Source: Leptolyngbya sp. NIES-3755 (GTDB lineage Bacteria > Cyanobacteriota > Cyanobacteriia > Leptolyngbyales > Leptolyngbyaceae). Taken from it: a DNA stretch of 64,000 bases. The stretch is taken from contig AP017309.1 in assembly GCA_001548435.1 (NCBI GenBank), positions 124,001 to 188,000 on the forward strand, read 5' to 3'. Each line of letters begins with the position of its first letter. Position 1 is the stretch's first letter. The notes beneath the pieces are model-generated. The model did no database searches and had not been told where the DNA came from. It was given only the letters and a program-made list of their open reading frames with translations. Position numbers and translations under genes: made by a program. Below are positions 44,971 through 54,300 of the stretch, piece after piece.

Positions 44971-44998
44971 AGTCGAACGGGAATCCCTGAAATCGACA
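44971..44998 (-). promoter_or_regulatory. Probable ECF42-type promoter, distal
   Basis: TGTCGA (44998-44993) and TCGACT (44976-44971) are again 16 bp apart, 83 bp from the proximal copy and in the same orientation. The flanking GGTGTCGATTT and TTCGACTGA are also shared. Confidence 0.7.
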
Positions 44999-45026
44999 CC
45001 GTACTCAAGATCTTCTGTGTTGTTTT

Positions 45027-46331
45027 ATGACAGAAATCACTTCAACCTCAAAATCCGATGTGGCTCAAGCGTTGCGAAGCAGTTCCCCCTCTGGGATAAT
45101 CGCCTCTACCTATAGAACGGAATGGGGGCGAATTGTTGCCATCCTGATTCGGTTGGTTGGAGATTTTGATGTTGCTGAAGAAGCCGCACAGGAAGCGTTT
45201 GCAGCGGCAGTCAATCAGTGGGAAGCCAGTGGGATTCCCGATCTTCCCCGCGCCTGGATTATCCGAACTGCACGATACAAGGCGATCGATCTCCTCCGAC
45301 GACGAACCCGACTGACCGAAAAACTGGAGTGGTATGCGGCATCGGGATTAATTCCATCGAGTGAAGAACCAACCTATGACAGTGATGAAATTCCCGACGA
45401 TCGCCTGCGATTAATCTTCACCTGCTGCCACCCGGCACTGGCAATTGAAACTCAGGTGGCACTAACGCTGCGAACGCTAGGTGGACTGGAAACCGACGAA
45501 ATTGCTCGCGCCTTTCTCGTATCAACTGCAACAATGGCGCAACGACTGGTACGGGCTAAACGCAAAATTCGAGATGCTGGCATTCCCTATAAAGTGCCAG
45601 AGTTAACCGCTCTCTCTCCTCGGATAGAGTCTGTGCTGAAGGTAATTTATCTCATCTTTAATGAAGGCTATGCCGCGACCACAGGAGATGCGATCGTGCG
45701 GGCTGATCTCTGCACTGAAGCGATTCGCTTGGGTCAACTGGTACGGCAATTGATGGCACACCAACCCTCTTCAGAAGTCACGGCACTGGTGGCATTGATG
45801 TTGCTGCACGACTCGCGGCGAGATGCCCGTTTGGATGAAGCTGGTGATTTGATTTTGCTGGAAGACCAGGATCGGAGCCGTTGGAACCACCCACAAATCG
45901 CTGAGGCATTGCCCCTAGTGGAAGAAGCCCTGCGCGGTGGAACGGGAGTTTATGCCCTACAAGCAGCGATCGCTGCCCTCCATTGTCAGGCAACCTGTGC
46001 AGAAGAAACAGACTGGGCGCAGATCGTGCGGCTCTATGAGGTGTTGGAACGCTTACAACCTTCACCTATCGTGACTTTGAATCGAGCAGTGGCGATCGCA
46101 ATGGCAGACAGTCCTCAAGCCGCACTTGGACTAATTGATAGCCTCGCCCCAGAATTGGATAGCTATCATCTGTTTCACGCCACTCGTGCGGATTTACTCC
46201 GGCGTGTTGGAGCATTAGAGGAAGCGACCCAGAGCTACAGGCGAGCACTAGAATTGGTGGCAAATGACAGTGAGCGTCACTTCCTGGAGCATCGGTTGCG
46301 CGAAGTTCAACCTAATATTCAGTCCGGCTAG
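45027..46331 (+). CDS. ECF42-type RNA polymerase sigma factor with TPR-like C-terminus
   Basis: The 434-residue protein has sigma region 2 (VGDFDVAEEAAQEAFAAAVNQW, WIIRTARYKAIDLLRRR), region 4 (TLGGLETDEIARAFLVSTATMAQRLVRAKRKI) and the long C-terminal domain with KVIYLIFNEGYAATTGD and TPR-like repeats. This is the SigF/ECF42 architecture, where the C-terminal domain controls activity and DGPF proteins are the regulated partners. The first ATG is used. Confidence 0.93.
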   Translation: MTEITSTSKSDVAQALRSSSPSGIIASTYRTEWGRIVAILIRLVGDFDVAEEAAQEAFAAAVNQWEASGIPDLPRAWIIRTARYKAIDLLRRRTRLTEKLEWYAASGLIPSSEEPTYDSDEIPDDRLRLIFTCCHPALAIETQVALTLRTLGGLETDEIARAFLVSTATMAQRLVRAKRKIRDAGIPYKVPELTALSPRIESVLKVIYLIFNEGYAATTGDAIVRADLCTEAIRLGQLVRQLMAHQPSSEVTALVALMLLHDSRRDARLDEAGDLILLEDQDRSRWNHPQIAEALPLVEEALRGGTGVYALQAAIAALHCQATCAEETDWAQIVRLYEVLERLQPSPIVTLNRAVAIAMADSPQAALGLIDSLAPELDSYHLFHATRADLLRRVGALEEATQSYRRALELVANDSERHFLEHRLREVQPNIQSG

Positions 46332-46644
46332 GGTTTCCAACCGTTTAAATTGAGCAAGCAATATGAAAGCTGTTGATGTCTGTACTTCCAAAACCATTCT
46401 TTCCACCCAAATCTGCGATCGCCGAGCGTAATCCAGCGCACTCGTAATTTAAACCATAAACTGACCGCTCCGGACAACGTATGGTTTAAACGACGCTCAT
46501 AATACCCGATTCCGCCTTCTGCCACATAATCTTGAATAGTAAGATAACACCAAGGTTGATTAGTTGGAATTAGAAGCTAGAACAAATTTACTATTTAGAG
46601 AATTGCGATACAATGTGAGGCATTCCCATTGAGGCGTGGTGGCT

Positions 46645-47397
46645 ATGGAAATGTCGATCGCACAATCTTCCGATCTGGTTTCTTCTGACTGGGAGATGCC
46701 GACCCCGCCGACTGATTTGCCCTTTGATGATGGAGTTCCTTTGGAAAGCGCTCGCCATCGCATCGCGATGAATCTTTTAATTCGTTCCGTTCAATTCGCC
46801 CTGAAAGACCGTGCTGACTTTTTTGCAGGCGGCAATATGTTCGTCTATTACAGCCGCAACCAAGCGATGAATCGTGACTTCCGTGGACCTGATTTTTTCG
46901 TGGCATTGGATGTCGATGGGAGCCGAGAGCGGAAATCGTGGATTTTGTGGGAAGAAGATGGACGCTACCCTGATGTCATTGTCGAGCTACTCTCTCCCAG
47001 TACCGAGCGAGTAGACCGTGAGGATAAGAAGCGCCTCTATGAGCGAGTCTTTAGGACCCCAGATTATTTTATCTTCAACCCATTTGACCCCAGTTCGCTG
47101 CAAGGATGGCGGCTCCAAATTGGTCAGGGGTATCAACCGCTGCAACCGAACGCACAAGGTTGGCTGTGGTGTGAAAGTCTACAGCTTTGGGTTGGAACCT
47201 GGGAAGGAGTCATCGATCGAGAACCTGCCACGGGAACCTGTCATTGGCTGCGATTTTATGACACTGAGGGGTGTTTAATCCCGTTACCAGAAGAGGCAGA
47301 AAGAGCTAGAGCAGAACAGGCAGAGCAAGAGAATGCACGGTTGCTAGAGCAGCTTCGAGCAAAGGGCATTGATGTGGACGAATTGCTCGATCGCTAG
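46645..47397 (+). CDS. Uma2-family PD-(D/E)XK protein (1)
   Basis: The 250-residue protein belongs to the DUF820/Uma2 family, abundant in cyanobacteria. Key stretches are GPDFFVALDVDG, GRYPDVIVELLSPSTERVDREDKKRLYERVFRTPDYFIFNP, giving the PD...ExK-like core, and a C-terminal coiled coil (EEAERARAEQAEQENARLLEQLRAKGI). The function is unknown; the fold is nuclease-like. The 46332-46640 gap upstream holds no recognisable gene. Confidence 0.87.
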   Translation: MEMSIAQSSDLVSSDWEMPTPPTDLPFDDGVPLESARHRIAMNLLIRSVQFALKDRADFFAGGNMFVYYSRNQAMNRDFRGPDFFVALDVDGSRERKSWILWEEDGRYPDVIVELLSPSTERVDREDKKRLYERVFRTPDYFIFNPFDPSSLQGWRLQIGQGYQPLQPNAQGWLWCESLQLWVGTWEGVIDREPATGTCHWLRFYDTEGCLIPLPEEAERARAEQAEQENARLLEQLRAKGIDVDELLDR

Positions 47398-47428
47398 CGT
47401 TCTCAAGCTCGGTTTAGGAGAAAAAGCA

Positions 47429-47716
47429 ATGGGAATAGCTACACCACACAAGACGCTGATAATCGAAAAAGTATCGCTTGGCGATCTGACATCGCTCATT
47501 CAATTGGATGAACAGGGCATTGCCGCTTATTCTTGGCTTAATGTTCAGGAGATTTCTCTAACCGATGTCGAGCAGCAGCAACTTGGAATCGTTCAATCTC
47601 GCTTGCTGAATGACCCGACTCATCTGCTCAATGAATGCCCAAAGTTTGGGACTTGTAGGGTCAGCGAAAACGGAGATCGGAGTCGAAACAAAAAGAAGAT
47701 AGGCAAGGACATATAG
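47429..47716 (+). CDS. Hypothetical cyanobacterial protein, probably 3' truncated
   Basis: The frame begins MGIATPHKTLIIEKVSLGDLTSLIQLDEQGIAAYSWLNVQEISLTDVEQQQLG, and RLLNDPTHLLNE looks like a real, conserved small protein found next to Uma2 genes. From about 47634 the sequence becomes the complement of a transporter gene, so the last 25 or so codons are probably foreign. AGGAG precedes the ATG at 47429. Confidence 0.55.
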   Translation: MGIATPHKTLIIEKVSLGDLTSLIQLDEQGIAAYSWLNVQEISLTDVEQQQLGIVQSRLLNDPTHLLNECPKFGTCRVSENGDRSRNKKKIGKDI

Positions 47717-47952
47717 GACAAGAGAACAGACACTTGAGAGCATCATGGCTGTTTTCTTTCTGTAGCGATCGACCAGTGAACCCAGAAAGAATCCAGAAAT
47801 TGCAACCGTAACTAAATAGATGCCTGCATGACTGAGGCTGCAACAACTGATTTCGTCTGAAGGTACACCCAAAAAGTGACAGCAAACCAGACAAAGTTGT
47901 TGGTTAGCGCTGCCACTAGGGAGTTCGCTAAAACGGCATAAAATGGGTTCAT
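47640..47952 (-). pseudogene. MFS transporter 5' fragment with frameshift
   Basis: The ATG at 47952 starts NPFYAVLANSLVAALTNNFVWFAVTFWVYLQTKSVVAASV; the frame then shifts near 47835 and continues AGIYLVTVAISGFFLGSLVDRYRKKTAMM, the loop 2-3 signature of major facilitator exporters, followed by the next helix. The remaining helices are absent. Confidence 0.7.
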
Positions 47953-48120
47953 CATTCGGAGGTGGGAGCTTTAGCTGTGCTTACGGTTTGGGCGGTTGGT
48001 TGAGCGAAAAGCGCGGGCAATCGTGCTTCTTTTTAGGCGACTCTATTTGCTTTGACAGGCATTATTTTGCTGATTATTGGATTATTTGCAAATCGTTGAG
48101 CTTGACTGCCTTTCTACTAA

Positions 48121-49725
48121 CTACCGCTTCAGCAATTCCTCATAATAGCTCGATCGCGCTTGAGGCAGATGATCGGTGTGGTGTAACCTCTGCTGCTTGA
48201 GGTGCAGCGATCGCGTTATTTGAATCCGGCTGAGAAAGTCCAAATCATGAGAAATCACCCAGAGTGCGCCTTGATATTCGTTCAGTGCTTCAACCATCTG
48301 ATCGACCGTGGAAATGTCGAGATTATTGGTAGGTTCGTCTAGAATCAGTAAATCGAGTTCTGAGATTGTGATCATCGAGATCGCTAATCTTGCCAATTCT
48401 CCGCCACTTAGCACAGAGGCTGATTTGTGTACCTCATCATTGAAAAACAGGAAATGTCCTAGCTGCTGCCGTAGGAGTTGATAGTTGAGCGTAGAATTTG
48501 CTCGTTGCATATTCTCCAGTACGGTTTGAGTGCGATCGACAATCTCATAACTTTGATCAAGATAAACCGTTTTCATTTCTGCCAATCGCATCTCACCTTG
48601 TAAAGATGTGGCTGAATCCGTCCCCAAAATCGCTCTCACAAAGCAGGATTTACCAGAACCATTGATGCCCGCGATCGCAATCCGATCACCACTTGTAACT
48701 TGGATCTGAATGTCTTTGAGCAGAAGCCGATTCTCAATCCAAAGATTCGCGTGATTGACTTCGATTAAAGTTCTGCTTTTTTGGCTTTTCTCCGTCAGTT
48801 GAATGTTTGTTGCTTTGTGTGTTTTGACTTTAGTGGCTGACACTTTTTCAGTTGCATCTGCGATCGCGCTGTCATGCTGGGTTTTGAGCTTTGCCGCAGT
48901 CACTTCTGCTTTTCGCTTCCAAGCCCCTGCAACAATGCGTGGTAAATCATTGCTGAGTTCTCGCTTGCGACCATTGCGACTGGATTGAGCAGCCCGCTCC
49001 TGTTCACGTAAGGCAGCCGTCTTGGTTCGTTTGAGTTCCTTGCGGGCAGTTTCATGCGATCGTACTTTTGCAGCATCTTCCAGTTGCTTTTGTTCCCGAT
49101 ATAGAGAATAGTTGCCGCCGTACACCTGCAAGCCTACGGTCGTGAGTTCCCAAGTGCTATTGGCAACTTGATCCAGAAAGAAAGGTTTGTGCGAGACAAT
49201 CACAAATGCACCTTGAAAGTGAATGAGGAACTGACGCAATTCTTCGAGAGCTAGATAATCAAGATGGTTGGTTGGCTCATCTAGGAGTAAGAGATCGGGA
49301 GAGTTAGATAACCCGATCGCGAGAAACAACTTCGTCAATTCTCCACCGCTGAGACTCTGTAGCGGCAAGGATAAGTCTAAGGTCGTGCTGAACATCGTTT
49401 CGAGGCTGTGTTCAATCTCCCACCATTCATTGGAAATCGTGATCAGAAATTCGAGAACAGACTCAGACTGAAGGGAGTCTCGAATCGTACTAATTTGCGG
49501 CAAGTAGTAGGTTGAACCGTTCAAGGCAACTGATCCTTGAGTCGGTCGAATCTGACCTGCCAAAATCTTCAGCAGCATTGATTTACCGACTCCATTCGAG
49601 CCAACTAAAGCAATCCGGTCATTTGCTGAAAGGCTGAGATGAATTCCTTGAAACAAAGTTTGGGTAGGCTCCACTTCGTAACTCAGGTTTTCAGCAATCA
49701 AGTAGGGCTGTCGATCCATTAACAT
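48121..49725 (-). CDS. ABC-F ATPase (ribosome-protection type)
   Basis: The 534-residue protein has two ATP-binding domains in tandem and no membrane segments: Walker A VGSNGVGKS and AGINGSGKS, signatures LSGGELTKL and LSGGELARL, and Walker B LLLLDEPTNHLD and LLILDEPTNNLD. The long charged linker between them (about residues 215-330) is the ABC-F interdomain arm. Members such as Vga/Lsa/Msr push ribosome-targeting antibiotics off the ribosome; others regulate translation. Resistance is plausible but not shown. AAGGAGG precedes the ATG. Confidence 0.9.
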   Translation of the reverse strand: MLMDRQPYLIAENLSYEVEPTQTLFQGIHLSLSANDRIALVGSNGVGKSMLLKILAGQIRPTQGSVALNGSTYYLPQISTIRDSLQSESVLEFLITISNEWWEIEHSLETMFSTTLDLSLPLQSLSGGELTKLFLAIGLSNSPDLLLLDEPTNHLDYLALEELRQFLIHFQGAFVIVSHKPFFLDQVANSTWELTTVGLQVYGGNYSLYREQKQLEDAAKVRSHETARKELKRTKTAALREQERAAQSSRNGRKRELSNDLPRIVAGAWKRKAEVTAAKLKTQHDSAIADATEKVSATKVKTHKATNIQLTEKSQKSRTLIEVNHANLWIENRLLLKDIQIQVTSGDRIAIAGINGSGKSCFVRAILGTDSATSLQGEMRLAEMKTVYLDQSYEIVDRTQTVLENMQRANSTLNYQLLRQQLGHFLFFNDEVHKSASVLSGGELARLAISMITISELDLLILDEPTNNLDISTVDQMVEALNEYQGALWVISHDLDFLSRIQITRSLHLKQQRLHHTDHLPQARSSYYEELLKR

Positions 49726-49810
49726 CCGCCACCTCCTTGAAAAAACTAGACAATAAAGCTGCTAATCGAGCAGCACGATTGAGCAGCAAGCACTCGTCAG
49801 CAAGGCATTT

Positions 49811-50011
49811 TTAGCGTAATTGCTCCCGTCGCAAGCTGAGTAACACCAGGACTCCACCAGCAGCTATCAAGACCCCAGCGATCGTTTGAGGACTGTCAAC
49901 CGAGGGAAATATACTTAAGCCAAGTGCAATCCCAATCAAAAGGACGGCTGCCAATATGACCAAGATGCGTAGCGTAGAACTGCGAGGAGATTTCGGATTG
50001 TGATTTATCAT
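49811..50011 (-). CDS. Small two-span membrane protein
   Basis: A 66-residue frame from the ATG at 50011 has a hydrophilic head (INHNPKSPRSS), two membrane segments (TLRILVILAAVLLIGIALGL and TIAGVLIAAGGVLVLLSL) and a basic tail. Family unknown. Confidence 0.5.
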   Translation of the reverse strand: MINHNPKSPRSSTLRILVILAAVLLIGIALGLSIFPSVDSPQTIAGVLIAAGGVLVLLSLRREQLR

Positions 50012-50215
50012 TGTCCAGATACTTCTACTACTAATGATTGGAAGAAGAACCACTGTTTGATCAGTTGAAGAGATTAACGAAATTTTGCCTACAACGTCTC
50101 GCGATCGCATTCCAGAAATTGATTTAATCGTGCTTCACCCGATAGTGCAGCAACATAAAACCATTGCTGTAGATTTTGCTATCGATGAGTTCCAACGCAG
50201 TTTGTTGAAAAACGC

Positions 50216-51054
50216 GGTCATGTTCTAGACCTGTGGATGAACTATCAGACCGACCGCCCAAATTCATAGCGGTTGATGAACAATCCAATCACTACATCGT
50301 GCAACCAAGTGGATTTAGAAAAGCAGATGGTTTTTCGAGCTAATCGCTTGATGCGAGTGCGAAGGGTCAAGTGCTTGCGCTCAATGCGTTGTGTGTTTGT
50401 CTTACCGACCGTGTGCTTTTGGGAGTCTAACAATCGCAAGTAAGCTCCCCAACTATCAGTGTAGAACCGCTCGATGGCAAACGGGGCAAGCAGTTGCTGA
50501 AGGTGCTTGAGGGCTGCATCTTCATGGGGAGCCAGCACATAAGCGAGAACAACACCTGTACGATGATCAATCGCGTGCCACAACCAACGTTGCTGTTTTT
50601 TGGATTGCACAAAGCTCCACATCTCATCCATTTCCGCTGCTTCAACTTTGACCACCATCGCGATCGGTGGCGGACTTTCCATCTGCTGTAGTAGCGCGGT
50701 GTTGACTTGTTCGAGATGGCGATCTTTTTTTTAGTTCTTCAATCACAGTGGTTGGGCTAATTTTCAGCACTCTTGCCGTATCCCGAATGCCACTGCCGTT
50801 CACCGCCATATCGCTGATTTGCTGCTTGACTTCTGGCAAATATCCCCGATAGCTGTACTCTCGGATGAAAGAACGGCGAGAGCAATCGGTATTGCGACAA
50901 CGATAACGCTGTTTGCCTTCGTCACTCTTGCCATTTTTGACAACGTTCGTACTGTTACAGCTTGGGCAGCAAACGGGTTCAAGTACCATGTCTACGAGAA
51001 CAGTTAGAAAACCGTTCTATTCTCGCACAAAATACACAGGTCTAGAACATCACC
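50216..51054 (-). mobile_element. IS1-family insertion sequence (about 839 bp)
   Basis: The ends share the inverted sequence ATGTTCTAGACCTGTG just inside GGT[C/G]. Flanks do not show a matching target duplication, which suggests recombination between two copies or a flanking deletion. Confidence 0.85.
50245..50989 (-). CDS. IS1-family transposase in two frames (InsA/InsB)
   Basis: The first frame (50989 down to 50642) encodes the zinc finger and helix-turn-helix InsA part (CPSCNSTNVVKNGKSDEGKQRYRCR, ISPTTVIEELKK). The catalytic part follows in another frame as DRHLEQVNTALLQQMESPPP, then EMDEMWSFVQSKKQQRWLW, FYTDSWGAY and the C-terminus at 50245. The switch is in an A8 run at about 50732; a count of A7 would join the frames directly, so transcriptional slippage or a one-base insertion is involved. 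Confidence 0.82.
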
Positions 51055-51242
51055 GAGGAATTGACACCACGAGCGCGATCGTTGCTTTTGAGTGCCAATA
51101 ACCGCAGTTGCTCATAAGGCTCATCGCCAAAGTACGATCGCAAAATGCGTTCTTCCTCCGAACCTGCCTGAAGTAGAATCTGGATCAATTCATCAGTGTT
51201 GGCTGATTCAATTTGATGAAGCAGTTGATGTGTATCTATCAC
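51055..51242 (-). pseudogene. 5' fragment of an unknown (possibly esterase) gene cut by the IS1 element
   Basis: The fragment reads MIDTHQLLHQIESANTDELIQILLQAGSEEERILRSYFGDE and LALKSNDRARG before meeting the IS end. The pattern resembles the helical head of some cyanobacterial lipase-like proteins, but this is a weak match. Confidence 0.4.
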
Positions 51243-51349
51243 AGTGGGGCGATCCTTAAGATGAATGTGATCTAGAAATTGTATAGAACGAAGATACTAT
51301 TATCTTATCAAGATTTAGAAGATTGATTCTTCAGAAGGAAAGAGAGTTT

Positions 51350-52264
51350 TCAAGTACTCAAGTTCAAGTTTGTTTTCCATAAATGGCTTTGCTGTTTCAA
51401 GCACCGCCTCAACTTGAGTAATCGGGGAATTGAGCTTCTGAGCAATTTCTTTACGAACCTCATCTGTACTCCGGTCAAAACCAGGCGCAACGTGCGGAAT
51501 TCGTGAATTAAGAAGAGATAGGGATCAACATACTTCAATTTCTGGCTAGTTCCAAAGATAATCTCCAGTTCTCGAATCGACACACTTCCTGCCTCATCTG
51601 AAAACGTCAGAGAGCCATACTTATCTTTCTTCCAATCGATCGATCCATGAACCTTGTACAGAAAAATATCCACAGGTTGATCTTGATCATCCTCAAACCG
51701 CTTTACGTCTAACATTCGAGCTTCGTTAAAACCGCGCTCGATCTGCGCTCTGCGGCAAGCTCTCTCAACACACAAGTCATAGTTCAGCGTGAAGATGCGA
51801 AGCGGGTATTGAAACTGCCTTTGAAAATTGATAAATCCTTGATAGTAATTCGCTTTATCGTAGCTTTCTACGAGAATCCAGCTTTCTTTGAGTCGCCCAA
51901 CAATCTTGCGTTTTAGCTCTGTAATTCGCTTAAAGTCGGTTCCAGCAAGATCAACGAGCTTTGGCATCCAGCCTGTGATGAAGGGAAAAAGAATGTGATG
52001 TTCATTCAGCTCTAGTTCTGACAATGCACAAACTAATCGTTCGATGTTGTAGTTCACATCTCGCCCAAACACGCCGTTAATACCATCACCATGCAGGATC
52101 GAACTTTTCACAAAATCATACAATTTCTTGTGCAGCTCCCAGTCTTCATGTTCTAGAAGTAACGTTTCAAGATCATTGATCATATGTACTGAAGCAGGAA
52201 TGCCAGCATCGACGCTAGCGCCTGCACCCAAAAGGAAAATAATGTCATTCTGTCTGAAGTTCAT
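51350..52264 (-). CDS. SIR2-like NADase-type effector, 3' end out of frame
   Basis: The product starts with the NAD-binding motif IIFLLGAGASVDAGIPAS and has FTLNYDLCVERA and FLYKVHGSIDW, containing the Asn-Asp and His of SIR2 domains. Stand-alone SIR2 proteins of this kind next to Argonautes deplete NAD during phage or plasmid invasion. After HEFR (about residue 256) the frame turns into basic low-complexity sequence. A neighbouring frame reads RIPHVAPGFDRSTDEVRKEIAQ and continues to a stop at 51315 in good coding style. A small indel or a deletion near 51500 has therefore changed the C-terminus. It follows the Argonaute gene by 14 bp. Confidence 0.8.
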   Translation of the reverse strand: MNFRQNDIIFLLGAGASVDAGIPASVHMINDLETLLLEHEDWELHKKLYDFVKSSILHGDGINGVFGRDVNYNIERLVCALSELELNEHHILFPFITGWMPKLVDLAGTDFKRITELKRKIVGRLKESWILVESYDKANYYQGFINFQRQFQYPLRIFTLNYDLCVERACRRAQIERGFNEARMLDVKRFEDDQDQPVDIFLYKVHGSIDWKKDKYGSLTFSDEAGSVSIRELEIIFGTSQKLKYVDPYLFLIHEFRTLRLVLTGVQMRFVKKLLRSSIPRLLKLRRCLKQQSHLWKTNLNLST

Positions 52265-52278
52265 CGTTGTTTGAGAAG

Positions 52279-54210
52279 CTAAAGAAACCAGGGAATAGAG
52301 GAATCAATTCTGGGAGATTGATAGCCTTTTGCTTGAAAATCTCTGATCTTCCAGGCGATCAATTTACAGTAGTAGATCGAAACCGGAATCGATTTGGCAC
52401 TAAATCCTCGCCAATTTGCACCAGATAGATTAATCACATCTTGCAAATAAAGCATTTTAGCGGCATCAGTTAGCGATCGGTTTGCATAGTAAAACGATAG
52501 GTGAGTAGGACCTGCATAGCGTTTGATTTTCGGGTTCGTGCGCTGAACTCCCTCAAACCAAATCAGAAATTCATTCTTCGAGAGTTTGAGGCAGCTACTT
52601 TCAGCAGGAACTAAACTATTAACGTCACGATCGTAGCCGAAGAACTTATTGCGATCGTTCACCTTGATCACCACGAACTCTAGTTCAGAAGAGTCAATGT
52701 CATTACTACACCGCTCTAGAGATTCCCGAATTGCGCTCAACTCACGATGTTTGAGCTTGAACGGAGTGTGAATCGCGAACTTCGTAAACTCATCGCGGTA
52801 TTGCTGTACAATCTGCTGAATCTGAGTTCGCAACTGAGCGAGATACTCGACTTGATCGGTTGCATCTCCCAAAATTTTGATGTCTTTGTACACTCCGCTC
52901 GAATCCATCAGCACTGAGTAAGCGAAATATTTCTCGATCGTGACGGCTCCTGTAGATTCTTTTTGTATTTGATGAGCTTGCCCAATACCAATAATCAGAC
53001 AGTTTTGATAGCTTGGCTTCACTTTCCACGGTTTTCCGCCTAGCTTGGCAAAAATTTGCAATGCAATCCCGGCAACAGACCACTTGAATGCAAACTCGTT
53101 CCGAATTAACTCCGCAGTCACGATTTGCAACGGTAAACGCGCTTCTAGCGCATGGTATTTCAAATCCAGGTACTCAACGCTAGATTCTTTGTCAGATAGA
53201 ACGGCAATCAGCACCTTTGGAACTGCATCGGCTGCCTGGATTCCTTCAATGACTTGTCGAATTTCAGCTTTATCAAATGACTTCAGCTTATGCCCCACAG
53301 TGTTGGTTGTACTCAAGTAAGGCAGCTTAAACATTGATTCGATTCCAGAAAATGTCTGGTTTTGCGCTCCATTGAGCGCTTTGTAGAGATCAGCAGCATA
53401 ATCTCTCAGGCTCTCTGCAAAGAGAAAGTGATATTGAATTTGTGGTTTCAATGGTTGAAGCTGACCATATCGACGTAAGCCTGTTAATTGAGACTGCTCT
53501 TCTCGCTCTCCTCCAAACACATAAGTTCTTGGTCTGAGTGGTTTAGCTACGATCGGATAAAGGTTATATTCAATCTCAAGATCTGGCTGAAGCCGCCCTT
53601 TAATTGGAAAGAGAAGACCCGCTTTAAGGACTTGGTTGACAAAACCTTGAATTTTTTTCAAGCGGTCTAGATAAAAATTAGAATTACTCTTGCCGTCCTC
53701 ATCCAGACTCAGACTCAGTTGTTGAACTCGACGCGAATAAGGCTTTCCTGAATGCTTACGAAATCCAAAGTCAATTAGCATCCCAAACTTCTTCACTGTC
53801 GATAGATAGTAGGGTTCGAGCCAAATTACTTCATAGCCCTCAGTATGCTCTTTACGCTGAAAACCAATCGCACGGTCGAAGCGATTTCGCGATCGCTCAT
53901 AAGGTAAATTCGCTCTGATCGCCTGATCTTCTAGCACTTGCCGCAAGACTAATAGCGTCAATTGGTGGTTATCTCGACTCTGACAACGGAATAATTCAAA
54001 ACCGGATTGCGGAACGAGTGAGATCCAGTAGGTTGCACGGCTAGGTTCTTCTTCCACATTCTGCGAAGACATGATCGGTAGACTATTCCGATACCAGCTT
54101 TCTTCTCGAACTTCCGAAGCATTATAAGGTTTGCGATAAATCTCAAACTCAAAATCCTGAACGGTCAGAGCGAGGAAATTGAGGGCAATGCAAGATTGAG
54201 AGTCGTCCAT
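52279..54210 (-). CDS. Prokaryotic Argonaute (PIWI protein), predicted catalytically inactive
   Basis: The 643-residue protein has MID-PIWI features in its C-terminal half: GKPWKVKPSYQNCLIIGIGQAHQ, AYSVLMDSSGVYKDIKI, FAIHTPFKLKHREL, THLSFYYANRSLTDAAKMLYLQDVINLSGANWRGFSAKSIPVSIYYCKLIA. In nucleolytic Argonautes the first motif ends IGID and the third has an Asp after IH; here they are IGIG and IHTPF, so the DEDX tetrad is lost. Length and partner gene resemble long-B pAgos, which use guide-directed binding to trigger a partner effector. The ATG at 54210 is preceded by TTGGAG. It heads the operon with the SIR2 gene. Confidence 0.88.
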   Translation of the reverse strand: MDDSQSCIALNFLALTVQDFEFEIYRKPYNASEVREESWYRNSLPIMSSQNVEEEPSRATYWISLVPQSGFELFRCQSRDNHQLTLLVLRQVLEDQAIRANLPYERSRNRFDRAIGFQRKEHTEGYEVIWLEPYYLSTVKKFGMLIDFGFRKHSGKPYSRRVQQLSLSLDEDGKSNSNFYLDRLKKIQGFVNQVLKAGLLFPIKGRLQPDLEIEYNLYPIVAKPLRPRTYVFGGEREEQSQLTGLRRYGQLQPLKPQIQYHFLFAESLRDYAADLYKALNGAQNQTFSGIESMFKLPYLSTTNTVGHKLKSFDKAEIRQVIEGIQAADAVPKVLIAVLSDKESSVEYLDLKYHALEARLPLQIVTAELIRNEFAFKWSVAGIALQIFAKLGGKPWKVKPSYQNCLIIGIGQAHQIQKESTGAVTIEKYFAYSVLMDSSGVYKDIKILGDATDQVEYLAQLRTQIQQIVQQYRDEFTKFAIHTPFKLKHRELSAIRESLERCSNDIDSSELEFVVIKVNDRNKFFGYDRDVNSLVPAESSCLKLSKNEFLIWFEGVQRTNPKIKRYAGPTHLSFYYANRSLTDAAKMLYLQDVINLSGANWRGFSAKSIPVSIYYCKLIAWKIRDFQAKGYQSPRIDSSIPWFL

Positions 54211-54300
54211 TTTGAATTCTCCAATGGAGAGCGCCAAGTTTGTGAGCCGAGCAGCCGTCCCAACGAAGTTGTTTTTATCGTGCAGCTTCCCTGAGTTCTT

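Noticed and set aside
46328-46525. 65-codon minus-strand frame after the sigma gene
   Set aside because: Composition is Trp/Arg-rich without recognisable motifs or ribosome binding site.
47960-48105. Plus-strand hydrophobic tail (LFALTGIILLIIGLFANR) resembling a transporter C-terminus
   Set aside because: Several stops upstream and no start; at most a decayed remnant, not annotated.
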